Below, piece by piece: positions 1 through 7,189 of a stretch of 64,000 bases of DNA. Each line of letters opens with the position of its first letter. Position 1 is the stretch's first letter. The notes beneath the pieces are model-generated. The model made no database searches. It was not told the DNA's origin and was given only the letters and a program-made list of their open reading frames with translations. This stretch comes from a virus, in the IMG/VR virus record IMGVR_UViG_3300050821_018577, positions 62,001-126,000 of that record; one strand, given 5' to 3'. A program made the translations under genes and the position numbers.

Positions 1-1787
1 AGCAACGCTGGACTGTGGTTCCAGTTTTTCCAGTTTCCGGCAATCGGTTGTAGGGTGGCATTGAGAAACGCGCTTTGCCCCAAGCGGTTTAGGATGGCTG
101 CATATTCATAATCCTGGATGCCGTCGCGAATGGCTTTTAAGCGAATGCCGGGAGCGGATTCGGTCGACCCGATAGGCCCTGGCGGGTAGAGGAAGATGCC
201 ATCGCCGGGCCGGCTATTGCTGCCGCAGGTGGTTTCATTCACATTGTCCCAGCTAGCTTGCGCGTTGCCGTTGGTCCAGCCATCCGCGCGATAGTACAGG
301 ATCCCGGTGGCGCCTTCGGCCCAATTCAAAAACCCTGCCTGCAGGCGCTCGTTGATGGGCGGATAGTCCACCATCCATTCTGGAGTGTTGCCGAATCCGG
401 TGTTGCAGCTGGTGTAGCTCCACAAATCGCCGCCTGCGGTAAACGGCAAAGCCGGCCACTGCTCGAGGGCATCGAGCAGCACCCAATGGTCGACCGCGCC
501 GTACAGGTTGGCGTCCGGGGCGTTGATGGTGAGTATCGTTTTGACGCCCGCAGAGTGCGCGTCGGCCGCCATGGTTTTTAGCGCCGGATAGGCTGCCGGA
601 CACCCATTTAATTCATCGCCTACATAAAAATCTAACGCCACTCCGGCGGGATAGTTTCCAGCGGCTGCGGAAATTTGCGTTGCGGTCGGCGAGCTGCTCG
701 AGGAGCCGTTACACTGAATGCCGATAAAGTAGTAGCCATCTAAGCCTGACCGGTTCAGCCCGAAGTTGGCGACGTCAAAGGCCGCGTTGGCTGCCGCGTC
801 ATACCGGCTCATCACCTTGTTGCGCATCAGCGCATCCGCCAGGCTGGTTACGGTGTTTCCCGAAGCCGGATTCCAAAGCGTCCATTCGGAAAGCTCCGTG
901 GGCTTGAGCGGCAGCTCGAAATTCCATACCGTCAGGCTGACCGGCACCAACACCGTGCCTTGCGTGGCAGTGACAGAAATGGTTCCCGTGTAGACGCCTG
1001 GCGGCGCTGCCAAGCCTCGCGGGATCGCAATATCAATCCAATACGGCTGGTTTTTTCCCGCCGCTACGGTGGCGTTGCAAGCCTTGAGCGTGGCTGTCGT
1101 TGCACACAGCGGCGAGCCCGTTTCCGGGTCAGTGAAAGGGATCAGCGGCTCCGCGTACGTTCCTGAACCGAGTGGCGGATTGCTGCCGCCGCCGTAATTG
1201 TTGGTTCCCGTCACGGTCAGGAAATATTCGCGATAGACTGTGACGGCGGAAGCGGGGATCGTTGCTGGCCCGGTTAACGCCGAAGCTGTCAGATTCACAT
1301 TGCCCACTGGACCTGCCACAGCAATTTGTGCGTCCACGGTTTCTCCGCGTCCGCCCGATACAGTAATCCCCGATACGGTCCCTGGGCTGTCCACCAATCC
1401 CACGCGCGAGGTGCCATCTACAACCCACACCGGATAGGCCGCTGGTGGCGGAGGAGGCGGCACCGTTTGCCGGAATATCGAAACGGTGAATGCCCCTGTT
1501 TGTGGAAATTGCACCACCGCCGTCAGCGTCGTCGAATTCAGGAAAGTCGTGGTCCAATTGGTCGGCGTTATACACGGTGTCGCACAAGTTTCCACTATGT
1601 CCCCGGGTAAAAAACCCAAACCCGTTACCGTCAGCGTCACGCTCGTTGCCGCCGCCACCGTCCCAGGAGTAACACCGCTCACCGTTGGGTTGGCCACTAC
1701 CGTCACTGTTTGACCGAACGTTGCTGGGGCTAGTAAGCATAAAAAAGCAAAACATAAAACGGACCGGGATCTCGAATGAATGGTCAT
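1..1787 (-). CDS. Secreted DUF4091-type glycosidase-like protein with TIG-like domain, C-terminus cut by window edge
   Basis: Reading the minus strand from ATG at 1787 gives one open frame to the left edge, about 595 codons. It begins with a clear Sec signal peptide (MTIHSRSRSVLCFAFLCLLA, cleavage near AFGQ at residue 26). A TIG/IPT-like Ig domain follows at about residues 30-105 (VSGVTPGTVAAATSV, TGLGFLPGDIV). The C-terminal half carries the pattern I associate with DUF4091: FLNWAEGATGILYYRADGW, then GDGIFLYPP and IRLKAIRDGIQDYEYAAIL. Members are thought to be glycoside-hydrolase-like, but the substrate is unknown. The protein should be exported. It lies 5 bases downstream of a 59-codon ORF on the same strand, so the two are probably co-transcribed. 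It is the only clear minus-strand region, so it may be host flank or prophage cargo (lysogenic conversion). The family call is fairly firm; the role is not. Confidence 0.8.
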   Translation of the reverse strand, partial: MTIHSRSRSVLCFAFLCLLAPATFGQTVTVVANPTVSGVTPGTVAAATSVTLTVTGLGFLPGDIVETCATPCITPTNWTTTFLNSTTLTAVVQFPQTGAFTVSIFRQTVPPPPPPAAYPVWVVDGTSRVGLVDSPGTVSGITVSGGRGETVDAQIAVAGPVGNVNLTASALTGPATIPASAVTVYREYFLTVTGTNNYGGGSNPPLGSGTYAEPLIPFTDPETGSPLCATTATLKACNATVAAGKNQPYWIDIAIPRGLAAPPGVYTGTISVTATQGTVLVPVSLTVWNFELPLKPTELSEWTLWNPASGNTVTSLADALMRNKVMSRYDAAANAAFDVANFGLNRSGLDGYYFIGIQCNGSSSSSPTATQISAAAGNYPAGVALDFYVGDELNGCPAAYPALKTMAADAHSAGVKTILTINAPDANLYGAVDHWVLLDALEQWPALPFTAGGDLWSYTSCNTGFGNTPEWMVDYPPINERLQAGFLNWAEGATGILYYRADGWTNGNAQASWDNVNETTCGSNSRPGDGIFLYPPGPIGSTESAPGIRLKAIRDGIQDYEYAAILNRLGQSAFLNATLQPIAGNWKNWNHSPAL

Positions 1788-1792
1788 AAAAA

Positions 1793-1972
1793 TTATCTGT
1801 GTTCCTCGGTGAACTTAATGGATAACTCCACAACGCACAGCGCCCCGTAAACATTTGCCAGGCACCGCAGCCTGTCGCTGCCCGCTACCGGTTTCGGTTC
1901 GTCTATCAACACAATTCCCGGTCGAATTTCAACCCCGTCTATCTTCGGAAGAATCATCTCACCGGTAACCAT
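1793..1972 (-). CDS. Small protein upstream of the DUF4091 gene, 59 aa, unknown
   Basis: ATG at 1972 (minus) opens 59 codons beginning MVTGEMILPKIDGVEIRPG and ending SIKFTEEHR. The composition is that of a soluble protein, with no signal peptide or membrane segment. It stops 5 bases before the DUF4091 ATG, which suggests an operon. I do not recognise a family. Phage-type brevity and the neighbouring promoter-like motif make a phage origin possible. Confidence 0.45.
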   Translation of the reverse strand: MVTGEMILPKIDGVEIRPGIVLIDEPKPVAGSDRLRCLANVYGALCVVELSIKFTEEHR

Positions 1973-2037
1973 CGCCGCACTCTACTCCCGCTCCTGTGCC
2001 AAAATCCACAACAATTCATCCCGTACATCACTGGTTA

Positions 2038-2061
2038 CCGTATACAGGTTGTTACTCCATG
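2038..2061 (-). promoter_or_regulatory. Possible promoter for the minus-strand operon
   Basis: On the minus strand CATGGAG (2061-2055) is followed after 10 bases by TATACGG (2044-2038). This resembles the phage motif CATGTGG, 11 bases, TATACGG seen at 47739-47763 and 20133-20157, but with two mismatches and one base less spacing. If real, it would place the DUF4091 operon under the same control as the phage structural genes. The similarity is weak. Confidence 0.3.
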
Positions 2062-2099
2062 ATTTAATTGGACTCAAATCGATTTAATTGGACTCAAAT
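2061..2099. repeat. Tandem 19-bp direct repeat
   Basis: GATTTAATTGGACTCAAAT occurs at 2061-2079 and again at 2081-2099, with one base between them, so the period is 20 bp (two helical turns). The pair lies immediately upstream, in minus orientation, of the promoter-like motif at 2038-2061, in the gap between the minus-strand operon and the plus-strand phage genes. It could be a regulator-binding pair, an attachment or arm-type site, or a simple duplication. Confidence 0.7.
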
Positions 2100-2233
2100 T
2101 ATCTCGTTGAAAATAAAGATGGTTAGCAAAGATTTGTTGCACTTGAAACGCGACTTCGGTATCCTCCTCGGTGATTCGGCCGGGAAAGCCGAATGAAAGC
2201 CGAATAAACGCTGAACAAAGCCGAATCCGCCCA

Positions 2234-2725
2234 ATGTCAAACCCAAACGGTAATCCGGCGACACTATTGCCACCATGGGGCCCTGGCAACCCGCCACCCG
2301 TCAGCCCTGGCCGACCGCCGAAACGCCCTGCGTCAGAAGCGTACGAGGCGTGGATGCGCCAGTTGGTTCCACCCGAAAAGATTGCGGAACTCTACGCCGA
2401 AGGAATCAAACTGAAAGCCGGCGCGACCAACGCCGACATGGTGGCGTTATCGATGGGGCGCCAAGCTCTCCGCGGGAATGTGACCGCAGCAAAAGAATTG
2501 CGCGAAGCAGTCGAAGGCAAAGCAACGCAACGGATCGAGTTGTCACGCAGCGAGGATCGCGCGGTAGAGTTTGTGGTGCTGTATGCAACGCCGATACCTG
2601 GCGAAAAAATTGAAATAGTCGATGAGCGCAAAGTCATCGACATGGAGCCGATGCCAGAGAAGCCGGCCGAGGTCGAGGCCCCGGCAGCCCAAGGTCCCCA
2701 CACAAACGACGACAAACCAAAATGA
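2234..2725 (+). CDS. Small-terminase-like / DUF5681-like phage protein, 163 aa
   Basis: The N-terminus is proline- and glycine-rich (GRPPKRPASEAYEAW). A helical segment follows at about residues 45-110 with the pattern NADMVALSMGRQALRGNVTAAKELREAVEGKATQ, where a rigid GN/GD and an EGK..Q element are typical of DUF5681 and some small terminase subunits that bind packaging DNA. The C-terminus is acidic and proline-rich. I chose ATG 2234 because the longer frame only adds low-complexity sequence read from the leader. The stop overlaps the next gene as ATGA. No large terminase follows, which is odd for a packaging gene. It could instead be a general DUF5681 protein of unknown role. Confidence 0.6.
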   Translation: MSNPNGNPATLLPPWGPGNPPPVSPGRPPKRPASEAYEAWMRQLVPPEKIAELYAEGIKLKAGATNADMVALSMGRQALRGNVTAAKELREAVEGKATQRIELSRSEDRAVEFVVLYATPIPGEKIEIVDERKVIDMEPMPEKPAEVEAPAAQGPHTNDDKPK

Positions 2726-2937
2726 ATCGTTGCGAGAAAATATATCGTGGGCCGTCCGCTGCGAAAGGTGGCCAATGTTTGCTCGAGGCTTGCCATGATG
2801 GATTGCATGAAACGTATGCAATTCTCATTGCTGACAGCGTGCACGGTATAGTGCAAGACGGATCGGAACACTTCCGCTTCGACGATTCTGAATGCATGAC
2901 GGAGATAGAAATCGTTGCTTGGAATCAACAGTCCTAA
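2722..2937 (+). CDS. Hypothetical 71-aa protein coupled to the terminase-like gene
   Basis: Starts in an ATGA overlap with the preceding stop, which points to translational coupling. The sequence has three cysteines and two histidines in the first 30 residues (NRCEKIYRGP, QCLLEACHDGLHE), so it may bind a metal, and an acidic C-terminus. I recognise no family. Confidence 0.5.
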   Translation: MNRCEKIYRGPSAAKGGQCLLEACHDGLHETYAILIADSVHGIVQDGSEHFRFDDSECMTEIEIVAWNQQS

Positions 2938-3425
2938 ATGCCTGGCCAAATAAATTCATCATGGGCCAGCCACTATTAGTTGTGGTTTCGCCCTCCCGCA
3001 AAACAGCTTGGTCCCTAAGTTATTGATTCCATACAAAGGTTGGTTTACCTTTTGCTTTTTATAGGACACAGACCTTTCGCCCTGTACTTTATCAATCATC
3101 ATGGCCAATTAAAAAACACCTGACTGCCGGCCAGGCCGAAATGGCCCTCCTGTCGAACCGATTCGGAATCACTGAACACGGACCGAAATGAATTCGGTTT
3201 TTGGCGCCAGATGGGTTTAGAAGCGGCGTCCGTGCCTAGGGATAACCATAAGTGGCATATTGTTTCTAGTAACCATGGTATGGTTTATGGGATGGTACGA
3301 CACTTTATGCCTACGAACTAAAGCGAAACCGTAAAGGCATGTCGGCGTCGGTTTGTTACCTAATTCGACACTTTGCGGACTTTCGCTTTTTCTTTATTTA
3401 TTTTGGGTTCGGCTGCATTTTTCGC
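2938..3425. other. Intergenic region, no gene seen
   Basis: About 490 bases without a convincing gene on either strand. It is less GC-rich than the flanking genes. A weak hairpin with a T-run (CCGAA at 3183-3187, TTCGG at 3193-3197, T5 to 3202) could end transcription from 2722. One CCTAGG site lies at 3235-3240, the same core as the operator cluster at 4.6-4.8 kb. Confidence 0.5.
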
Positions 3426-3454
3426 TTGACAATACTTAGGCCCTAAGATAGAAT
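3426..3454 (+). promoter_or_regulatory. Strong sigma70-type promoter with palindromic spacer
   Basis: TTGACA (3426-3431), 17 bases, TAGAAT (3449-3454). The spacer contains CTTAGG-C-CCTAAG, a perfect 6-bp inverted repeat that could be an operator. The expected start is near 3461, giving a leader of about 59 bases before the basic-protein ATG at 3520. Confidence 0.75.
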
Positions 3455-3519
3455 GCGTATAGTTAGATTGAGTCTTGCGCAGCACGACACAAACGCGAGA
3501 CTCCGAAAAGAGAAAACAA

Positions 3520-3729
3520 ATGTTCACAAAGTCAAAGAAGTCCGCCAAGTCTACCGCGAAAGTGGCCGTCCTGTCTCACGCCAAGCGTAGCAGTATCGCG
3601 CGACGTGCCGCGAACAGCGCATGGACTTTTATGCGCAGCAAAGCGTATCAAGCGATTCGCAATTCCAGCCGCACTCCTGCCGCGAAGCGCGCCGCTATCG
3701 AAGCTTTGAAAGCGCGTCGCGCAGCCTAG
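3520..3729 (+). CDS. Very basic small protein (69 aa), possible nucleoid-type DNA-binding protein
   Basis: Begins MFTKSKKSAKSTAKVAVLSH and is packed with Lys, Arg, Ala and Ser (KARRAA at the end), with almost no acidic residues. That composition suits binding to nucleic acid, as in histone-H1-like or Alba-like small proteins, but I see no defined fold. It has its own strong promoter (3426-3454), a purine-rich ribosome site (AAAAGAGAAAAC before ATG) and a strong terminator directly after the stop, so it is a single-gene unit likely to be highly expressed. Its leader resembles that of the next gene. The DNA-binding role is inference. Confidence 0.7.
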   Translation: MFTKSKKSAKSTAKVAVLSHAKRSSIARRAANSAWTFMRSKAYQAIRNSSRTPAAKRAAIEALKARRAA

Positions 3730-3739
3730 TCTACTCCGC

Positions 3740-3779
3740 GAGACTGCGCAGACTTATCTTCTGCGCAGTCTCTTTTTTT
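3740..3779 (+). terminator. Rho-independent terminator
   Basis: A perfect 12-bp stem, GAGACTGCGCAG (3740-3751) with CTGCGCAGTCTC (3761-3772), has a 9-base loop and is followed by seven T residues. It lies 11 bases after the stop of the basic protein gene. Confidence 0.9.
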
Positions 3780-3781
3780 CT

Positions 3782-3815
3782 CTCGACGCGCAAGCTTGAC
3801 CTAATGCGCGTCGAG
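3782..3815. repeat. Perfect 10-bp inverted repeat upstream of the 82-aa gene
   Basis: CTCGACGCGC (3782-3791) and GCGCGTCGAG (3806-3815) flank a 14-base centre. No T-run follows, so it is not a second terminator. It ends 18 bases before the next ATG, which suits an operator or a structured mRNA leader. Confidence 0.65.
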
Positions 3816-3833
3816 TCAAGAAAAGAGAAACTA

Positions 3834-4082
3834 ATGCCAAGTCTATTCCTTATGCGCCAAGCGAGACTCCGAGCACAGCGAATCCGCGAGACTGCCTCTC
3901 GACTCTCGACTCGCGTCCTAGCAGTTCTCCCCGTAACGCCTGAACTACCGGACCCGGCTTTCACGTTTGACCCCGACCTAGAAACATTCTTGCGCCGCAA
4001 CAATCTGACGTCGGCGCTAGAGCAATACATCCGCACGCAACAAGTCAGAGCGGGTGCCGTCTCAGACGGTTGGCCAGCCTAA
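3834..4082 (+). CDS. Small Arg-rich protein of 82 aa, unknown
   Basis: The N-terminal third is strongly basic (MRQARLRAQRIRETASRLST). The C-terminal part is acidic to neutral (DPDLETFLRRNNLTSALEQY) and probably helical. The leader GAAAAGAGAAACTAATG closely matches that of the gene at 3520, suggesting shared translation control. The gene is closed by its own terminator at 4108-4136. I recognise no family; a DNA- or RNA-binding regulator is possible. Confidence 0.65.
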   Translation: MPSLFLMRQARLRAQRIRETASRLSTRVLAVLPVTPELPDPAFTFDPDLETFLRRNNLTSALEQYIRTQQVRAGAVSDGWPA

Positions 4083-4107
4083 CCCTACTCCACACCGTAA
4101 CACCCAC

Positions 4108-4136
4108 GCGGCCAGCCTAACAGCTGGCCGCTTTTT
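4108..4136 (+). terminator. Rho-independent terminator
   Basis: A 9-bp perfect stem, GCGGCCAGC (4108-4116) with GCTGGCCGC (4123-4131), has a 6-base loop and is followed by T5. It isolates the 82-aa gene from the control region downstream. Confidence 0.9.
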
Positions 4137-4620
4137 CTTTGCCCGGATCGAAACCTACCTGCTACCGCCTCACCTGCTACCATCCCAATGGGCTCACCCT
4201 AGCGTTTGGGGACGCGCGTACAATGGGCAACCAATGGGCCTAGGAGCCTATTAGCGGGCCGATATGGGCATGGGATGGGCTTGGACTCATAACTTTTAGC
4301 GTGAGGGAATGGGCTCCGGTCCTATTGCCCTCTCGAGGATTTGGGACCAAAATCCGGGTTTCTCCGTAGAGGTTTTGGCTAAAATTTTCAGTCCAAAGCG
4401 GTGTGCCATTCCCGGGATTTCCCAGCTAAAAAAATGAGTCGGTCGAGCTCTTGGATTTGGGTCCGTTTTTTGGTGTGATTTCGGAATCGATTTTAGCTTG
4501 AAATTCTAGCTGATTTTGCTCACCGTTTTGGATCCGTCTTGTTGCTGGTTTGCTCTATGGTTTTGTTGTTGTGGGTCTCTTGGTTTGAAACAGGCGCTTA
4601 CCTGGAATGACAAAAAGTGC
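4137..4620. other. Non-coding control region upstream of the early operon
   Basis: No gene seen over nearly 500 bases. The region is T- and G-rich on the plus strand, with repeated CCAATGGGC words near 4185 and 4230, a CCTAGG at 4239-4244 and short hairpins such as GGATTT with AAATCC near 4340. Just downstream, at about 4670-4697, is a CCAAAT/CCAAAC hexamer run. It may hold an origin, a regulatory leader or binding sites. Confidence 0.45.
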
Positions 4621-4773
4621 TTGCCTAGGCAAAAACGCAGCTTTGTAGTCCTGTAGTTCCAATACCTACTCCAAATCCAAATCCAAACCTAAACCTATGT
4701 AGGCAATGCCTAGGCATAATTTTTACCGCGTAGGCAATGCCTAGGCATATGTTTAACATTGACAAGTCCTAGG
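4621..4773. promoter_or_regulatory. Operator cluster: repeated CCTAGG palindromes
   Basis: Perfect 12-bp palindromes lie at 4621-4632 (TTGCCTAGGCAA), 4706-4717 and 4737-4748 (both ATGCCTAGGCAT). A shorter core CCTAGG at 4768-4773 sits inside the promoter spacer. The middle two are embedded in an exact 20-bp direct repeat (4699-4718 and 4730-4749) with start-to-start spacing of 31 bp, about three helical turns. They directly precede the gene for an RHH protein, a family that binds such arrays cooperatively, so autoregulation is the simplest reading. Confidence 0.75.
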
Positions 4774-4787
4774 TTGTGGATTATGAC
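4759..4787 (+). promoter_or_regulatory. Early-operon promoter
   Basis: TTGACA (4759-4764), 17 bases, TATGAC (4782-4787). The expected first transcribed base is about 4794, which is the A of the RHH gene's ATG, so the message may be leaderless. A CCTAGG operator core fills the spacer. Confidence 0.7.
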
Positions 4788-4793
4788 TCTAGG

Positions 4794-4970
4794 ATGGAAA
4801 AGGGGCGAAAAAACCAGGGATTGGTGCTGTACATTGAGCTGAATTCGGAGCGGGATCAGCGGGTAAAACAGAGGCTGGTGGAGCTGGCTTCGGAGCGTCG
4901 CCAATCGGTGGCGCAATTGGCGCTCGGAATCCTCGAAAAATACTTGGAAAATTTGGACCGGAATTCATGA
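4794..4970 (+). CDS. Ribbon-helix-helix regulator (58 aa)
   Basis: The order is a short basic tail (MEKGRKNQ), a beta strand (GLVLYIELNSERD), helix A (QRVKQRLVELASERR) and helix B (SVAQLALGILEKYLENL). This is the RHH layout of Arc, CopG or MetJ-type repressors, which bind as dimers through paired strands. I chose ATG 4794 rather than 4776 because the -10 hexamer lies at 4782-4787, inside the longer frame. It heads the early operon and overlaps the next gene as ATGA. The CCTAGG palindromes just upstream are the likely operators. It probably acts as an early or lysogeny regulator; target and phase of action are inferred. Confidence 0.8.
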   Translation: MEKGRKNQGLVLYIELNSERDQRVKQRLVELASERRQSVAQLALGILEKYLENLDRNS

Positions 4971-5191
4971 CGGAATTGGCCGGTTGCGAATGCGCGTTTT
5001 GGGGTCCGAATCCATGGTCGCAGGACATCACAAAATACTGCCCGGCGCACGAGCATCGAGCCTGCTCCGATGAGGGTCCGTTTTTTAAGGTGACCGACTC
5101 CGAGGTTTCTCTCTGTGCGTTCTGTCTTGAGTACCTGGTTGGCCGGAAACGGGCCGAGCAATTCCCGAATTTTCTGGCGGCGCGGTCGTAA
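4967..5191 (+). CDS. Cys/His-rich 74-aa protein
   Basis: Overlaps the RHH stop as ATGA. Cysteines and histidines are spaced as a possible zinc site: GCECAFW near the start, YCPAHEHRAC at about residues 25-33 and LCAFC near 50. It is probably a small zinc-binding phage protein made with the regulator. No family recognised. Confidence 0.6.
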   Translation: MTELAGCECAFWGPNPWSQDITKYCPAHEHRACSDEGPFFKVTDSEVSLCAFCLEYLVGRKRAEQFPNFLAARS

Positions 5192-5236
5192 TTCACAAAT
5201 CCACAAAATTCACAGGTAACTCTTTGGAACGGGCTC

Positions 5237-5265
5237 TTGACAAAAATGGTGCCTGGGAATAGTGT
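5237..5265 (+). promoter_or_regulatory. Possible promoter
   Basis: TTGACA (5237-5242), 17 bases, TAGTGT (5260-5265). The -35 is perfect but the -10 matches only three positions. It lies in the 230-base gap before the gene at 5423, so it may be a secondary start for the replication genes. Confidence 0.35.
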
Positions 5266-5422
5266 GGTCGCCGCGGATGGGGAGAGCTTGAGCGAAATGG
5301 TCAACGGAAAAGATTGAACGTGGTTGCCGGCGCACCCGCCCCGGTGATTTCCTCCACTCTCTCTTCCGCACCGTTGGCTTTCAACTTCAAGGTTCTTCCC
5401 GTTCGCAGAATCCAGGCACAGC

Positions 5423-5620
5423 ATGAAACTTTGCGAGCTCGAGGAAGTCCTCTCGCTGTCCAAGGCTGTTGAGTTAAACCCTGCCGCAAAATATCTGGTC
5501 GTTCTCAAGGAAACGGTTTCGCCAGACCATGCCATGGAGTTGCAGGGCTGGCTCGCCGCGCAGGGATTGGACGTTATCGTGTTTCCCGCGGAGTGTCGGC
5601 TGTTTGAGATTACCGCGTGA
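5423..5620 (+). CDS. Hypothetical 65-aa protein
   Basis: Compact alpha/beta sequence (KYLVVLKETVSPDHAMELQG, then GLDVIVFPAECRLFEIT) with no recognised motif. The stop overlaps a GTG start (GTGA) of the next gene. It sits first in the replication gene run after a short gap. Confidence 0.55.
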   Translation: MKLCELEEVLSLSKAVELNPAAKYLVVLKETVSPDHAMELQGWLAAQGLDVIVFPAECRLFEITA

Positions 5621-5847
5621 AACCAGACAACATTGGCGCCGCCCTACTACGTATTCGCCGTGACGGCGGGCTGATTTTTTTTGAGCGCACACCCACCGGG
5701 CAATTTTTCTACGACCTGGTGTTCGGACGACAAACCGCGAAACGGCTGGCCAAGAAGTGGAATCTGACGCGCAGGGAAATCACCAAACTGCGCAGGCTTG
5801 GACGAAAAGGGTTGCGCTCCAATCGGCCCATCGCGAGGTCCCGCTGA
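5617..5847 (+). CDS. Small basic HTH-like protein (76 aa)
   Basis: GTG start in a GTGA overlap. The C-terminal half (RQTAKRLAKKWNLTRREITK) looks like a helix-turn-helix, where LAKKWN resembles the first helix and turn and TRREITKL the recognition helix. It is followed without a gap by the replisome-organiser-like gene, so it could be a replication or transcription accessory. The HTH call is moderate and no family is assigned. Confidence 0.55.
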   Translation: MKPDNIGAALLRIRRDGGLIFFERTPTGQFFYDLVFGRQTAKRLAKKWNLTRREITKLRRLGRKGLRSNRPIARSR

Positions 5848-6690
5848 ATGCCGAAACGCGTTATCGATGCCGAAGCGGTTTGGGGCAGCACCAAGCTGGC
5901 GCACTGTCGCCAGGAATTCATTCCCGAATATACCTGGCTCTATGGGTTGGCCGACGCCAATGGAAATTTCGAGATGAATGACTTGCGAGTGATTCACGGC
6001 AAAGTCGCCGCCATCCGGCCGCACTTCACTCTCGATACCCTGCAGCGGGTGTTTGAGGATTTTAAACGCCATGGCCTGCTGTTTACCTGGGAAGAACGCG
6101 GCAAAAAATACGGCCACTGGACCGGCAGCAACAAGCCTGGGCGGTTGCCGCCCAAATCCCAGCGCGACCATTACCCGAAACTGGATGTGCGCACCCCGTC
6201 CGATGAGGAAATTCAGAAATATTGGGACAGTCTAGCGGTGGAGACGCCGGTACCAACTCTGTTCCCAACGCCTGTCGCCGTGCGCATCGAAGCCGAACAA
6301 ACGCTCAAGGCGCACACCGATGCCGCAGCCAAAAACGGCGACGAGCCGGCAAAATTTAAACAAGACAAATGGAGAGCCTTCTGGGAGCTATACCCGAATC
6401 ATCAGGATGAACTATCCAGCCGCGAACTGTTCATGCGCCTCGACATGCTAGTGATGGATGACGTCATCGCCGCGGTGGTGCTCTACAAAGCTTCCTCCAT
6501 CAGTTGGCAACAAGGCGACCGGTTCGTGCCCAAAGCCCGCAACTGGTTACAGGAAGAGAATTGGAAAAAGACCCCGCCCAAGGAGACCCCTAATGCCCGA
6601 CGAACGCTTGGACCTGCCGGTCGCACCAGAGAGGACCAGCTTGAGCGTATGCGCAAAAACGCCAAGACCCTTGGACTTGACCGTCCGTGA
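5848..6690 (+). CDS. Replisome-organiser-like protein (280 aa)
   Basis: The first 90 residues (YTWLYGLADANGNFEMNDLR, then RPHFTLDTLQRVFEDFKRHG) look like the winged-helix-like N-terminus of phage replication initiators that sense origin DNA. A charged linker follows. The C-terminal part (FWELYPNHQDELSSRELFMR, then RNWLQEENWKKTP) resembles the helicase-interacting tail of O/DnaD-type proteins. Its place directly before a loader-like gene and dnaB supports a role in assembling the phage replisome at its origin. It starts 0 bases after the previous stop and overlaps the next gene by about 98 bases. The family call is by pattern and context. Confidence 0.65.
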   Translation: MPKRVIDAEAVWGSTKLAHCRQEFIPEYTWLYGLADANGNFEMNDLRVIHGKVAAIRPHFTLDTLQRVFEDFKRHGLLFTWEERGKKYGHWTGSNKPGRLPPKSQRDHYPKLDVRTPSDEEIQKYWDSLAVETPVPTLFPTPVAVRIEAEQTLKAHTDAAAKNGDEPAKFKQDKWRAFWELYPNHQDELSSRELFMRLDMLVMDDVIAAVVLYKASSISWQQGDRFVPKARNWLQEENWKKTPPKETPNARRTLGPAGRTREDQLERMRKNAKTLGLDRP

Positions 6691-7189
6691 AGGCTTACTG
6701 CGCCTGGCCACGCTCTACGACAGGGATGTAACCGAGCCCATGAAAGCGTTGTGGATGGAAAGCCTCGCTGGACTTGACCCGCGCCTTGCCGAAGCCGCTT
6801 TTAGGGAAGTGGAAAAAACCTTTGTGCCGACGATGGCTTGCCCGTTTCCTGTTCCGGCGCATGTCCGGAATTTATTGAAAGACGCCCAATCCATGGACCG
6901 CACTGCGGAAGCGGAACTGGCTTGGCAGAATAGCCTGGCCGTCATCCTGCATCTCTATCATCCAGACATCGGCTGGCATGGCACTCCGCTTGAAGGCCGC
7001 GAATTGCGCGCGGCCGAAGCTGCCGGAGGCCTGCGCTACCTGTTCACTGCCCCGGACGACAAACTGGTGTGGGCCAAAAAGGCTTTTGTTGAAGCCTATC
7101 TGCGGGAAGAACAATTGCTCGAAGCGGCGCCGTTGCTGCCGGAAGTTAGAAACCTACTGGCAGAAGCGGTCCAAAAACAAAACAAGTGA
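6593..7189 (+). CDS. Helicase-loader-like protein (199 aa)
   Basis: ATG 6593 has a good ribosome site (AGGAGA, 6 bases upstream), although it lies inside the preceding gene. The middle region reads LRLATLYDRDVTEPMKALWM, then AAFREVEKTFVPTMACPFPVPAHVRNLL, the layout of G39P-like or other phage loaders that hand DnaB to the origin (short helices, a W, then Y/F and P-rich segment). It lies immediately upstream of dnaB with a GTGA overlap. There is no Walker motif, so it is not a DnaC-type ATPase. Context is stronger evidence than sequence. Confidence 0.6.
   Translation: MPDERLDLPVAPERTSLSVCAKTPRPLDLTVREGLLRLATLYDRDVTEPMKALWMESLAGLDPRLAEAAFREVEKTFVPTMACPFPVPAHVRNLLKDAQSMDRTAEAELAWQNSLAVILHLYHPDIGWHGTPLEGRELRAAEAAGGLRYLFTAPDDKLVWAKKAFVEAYLREEQLLEAAPLLPEVRNLLAEAVQKQNK

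Noticed and set aside
1129-1854. Minus-strand 241-codon frame
   Set aside because: It is a shifted reading of the DUF4091 gene, which has a clear signal peptide and conserved motifs in the other frame.
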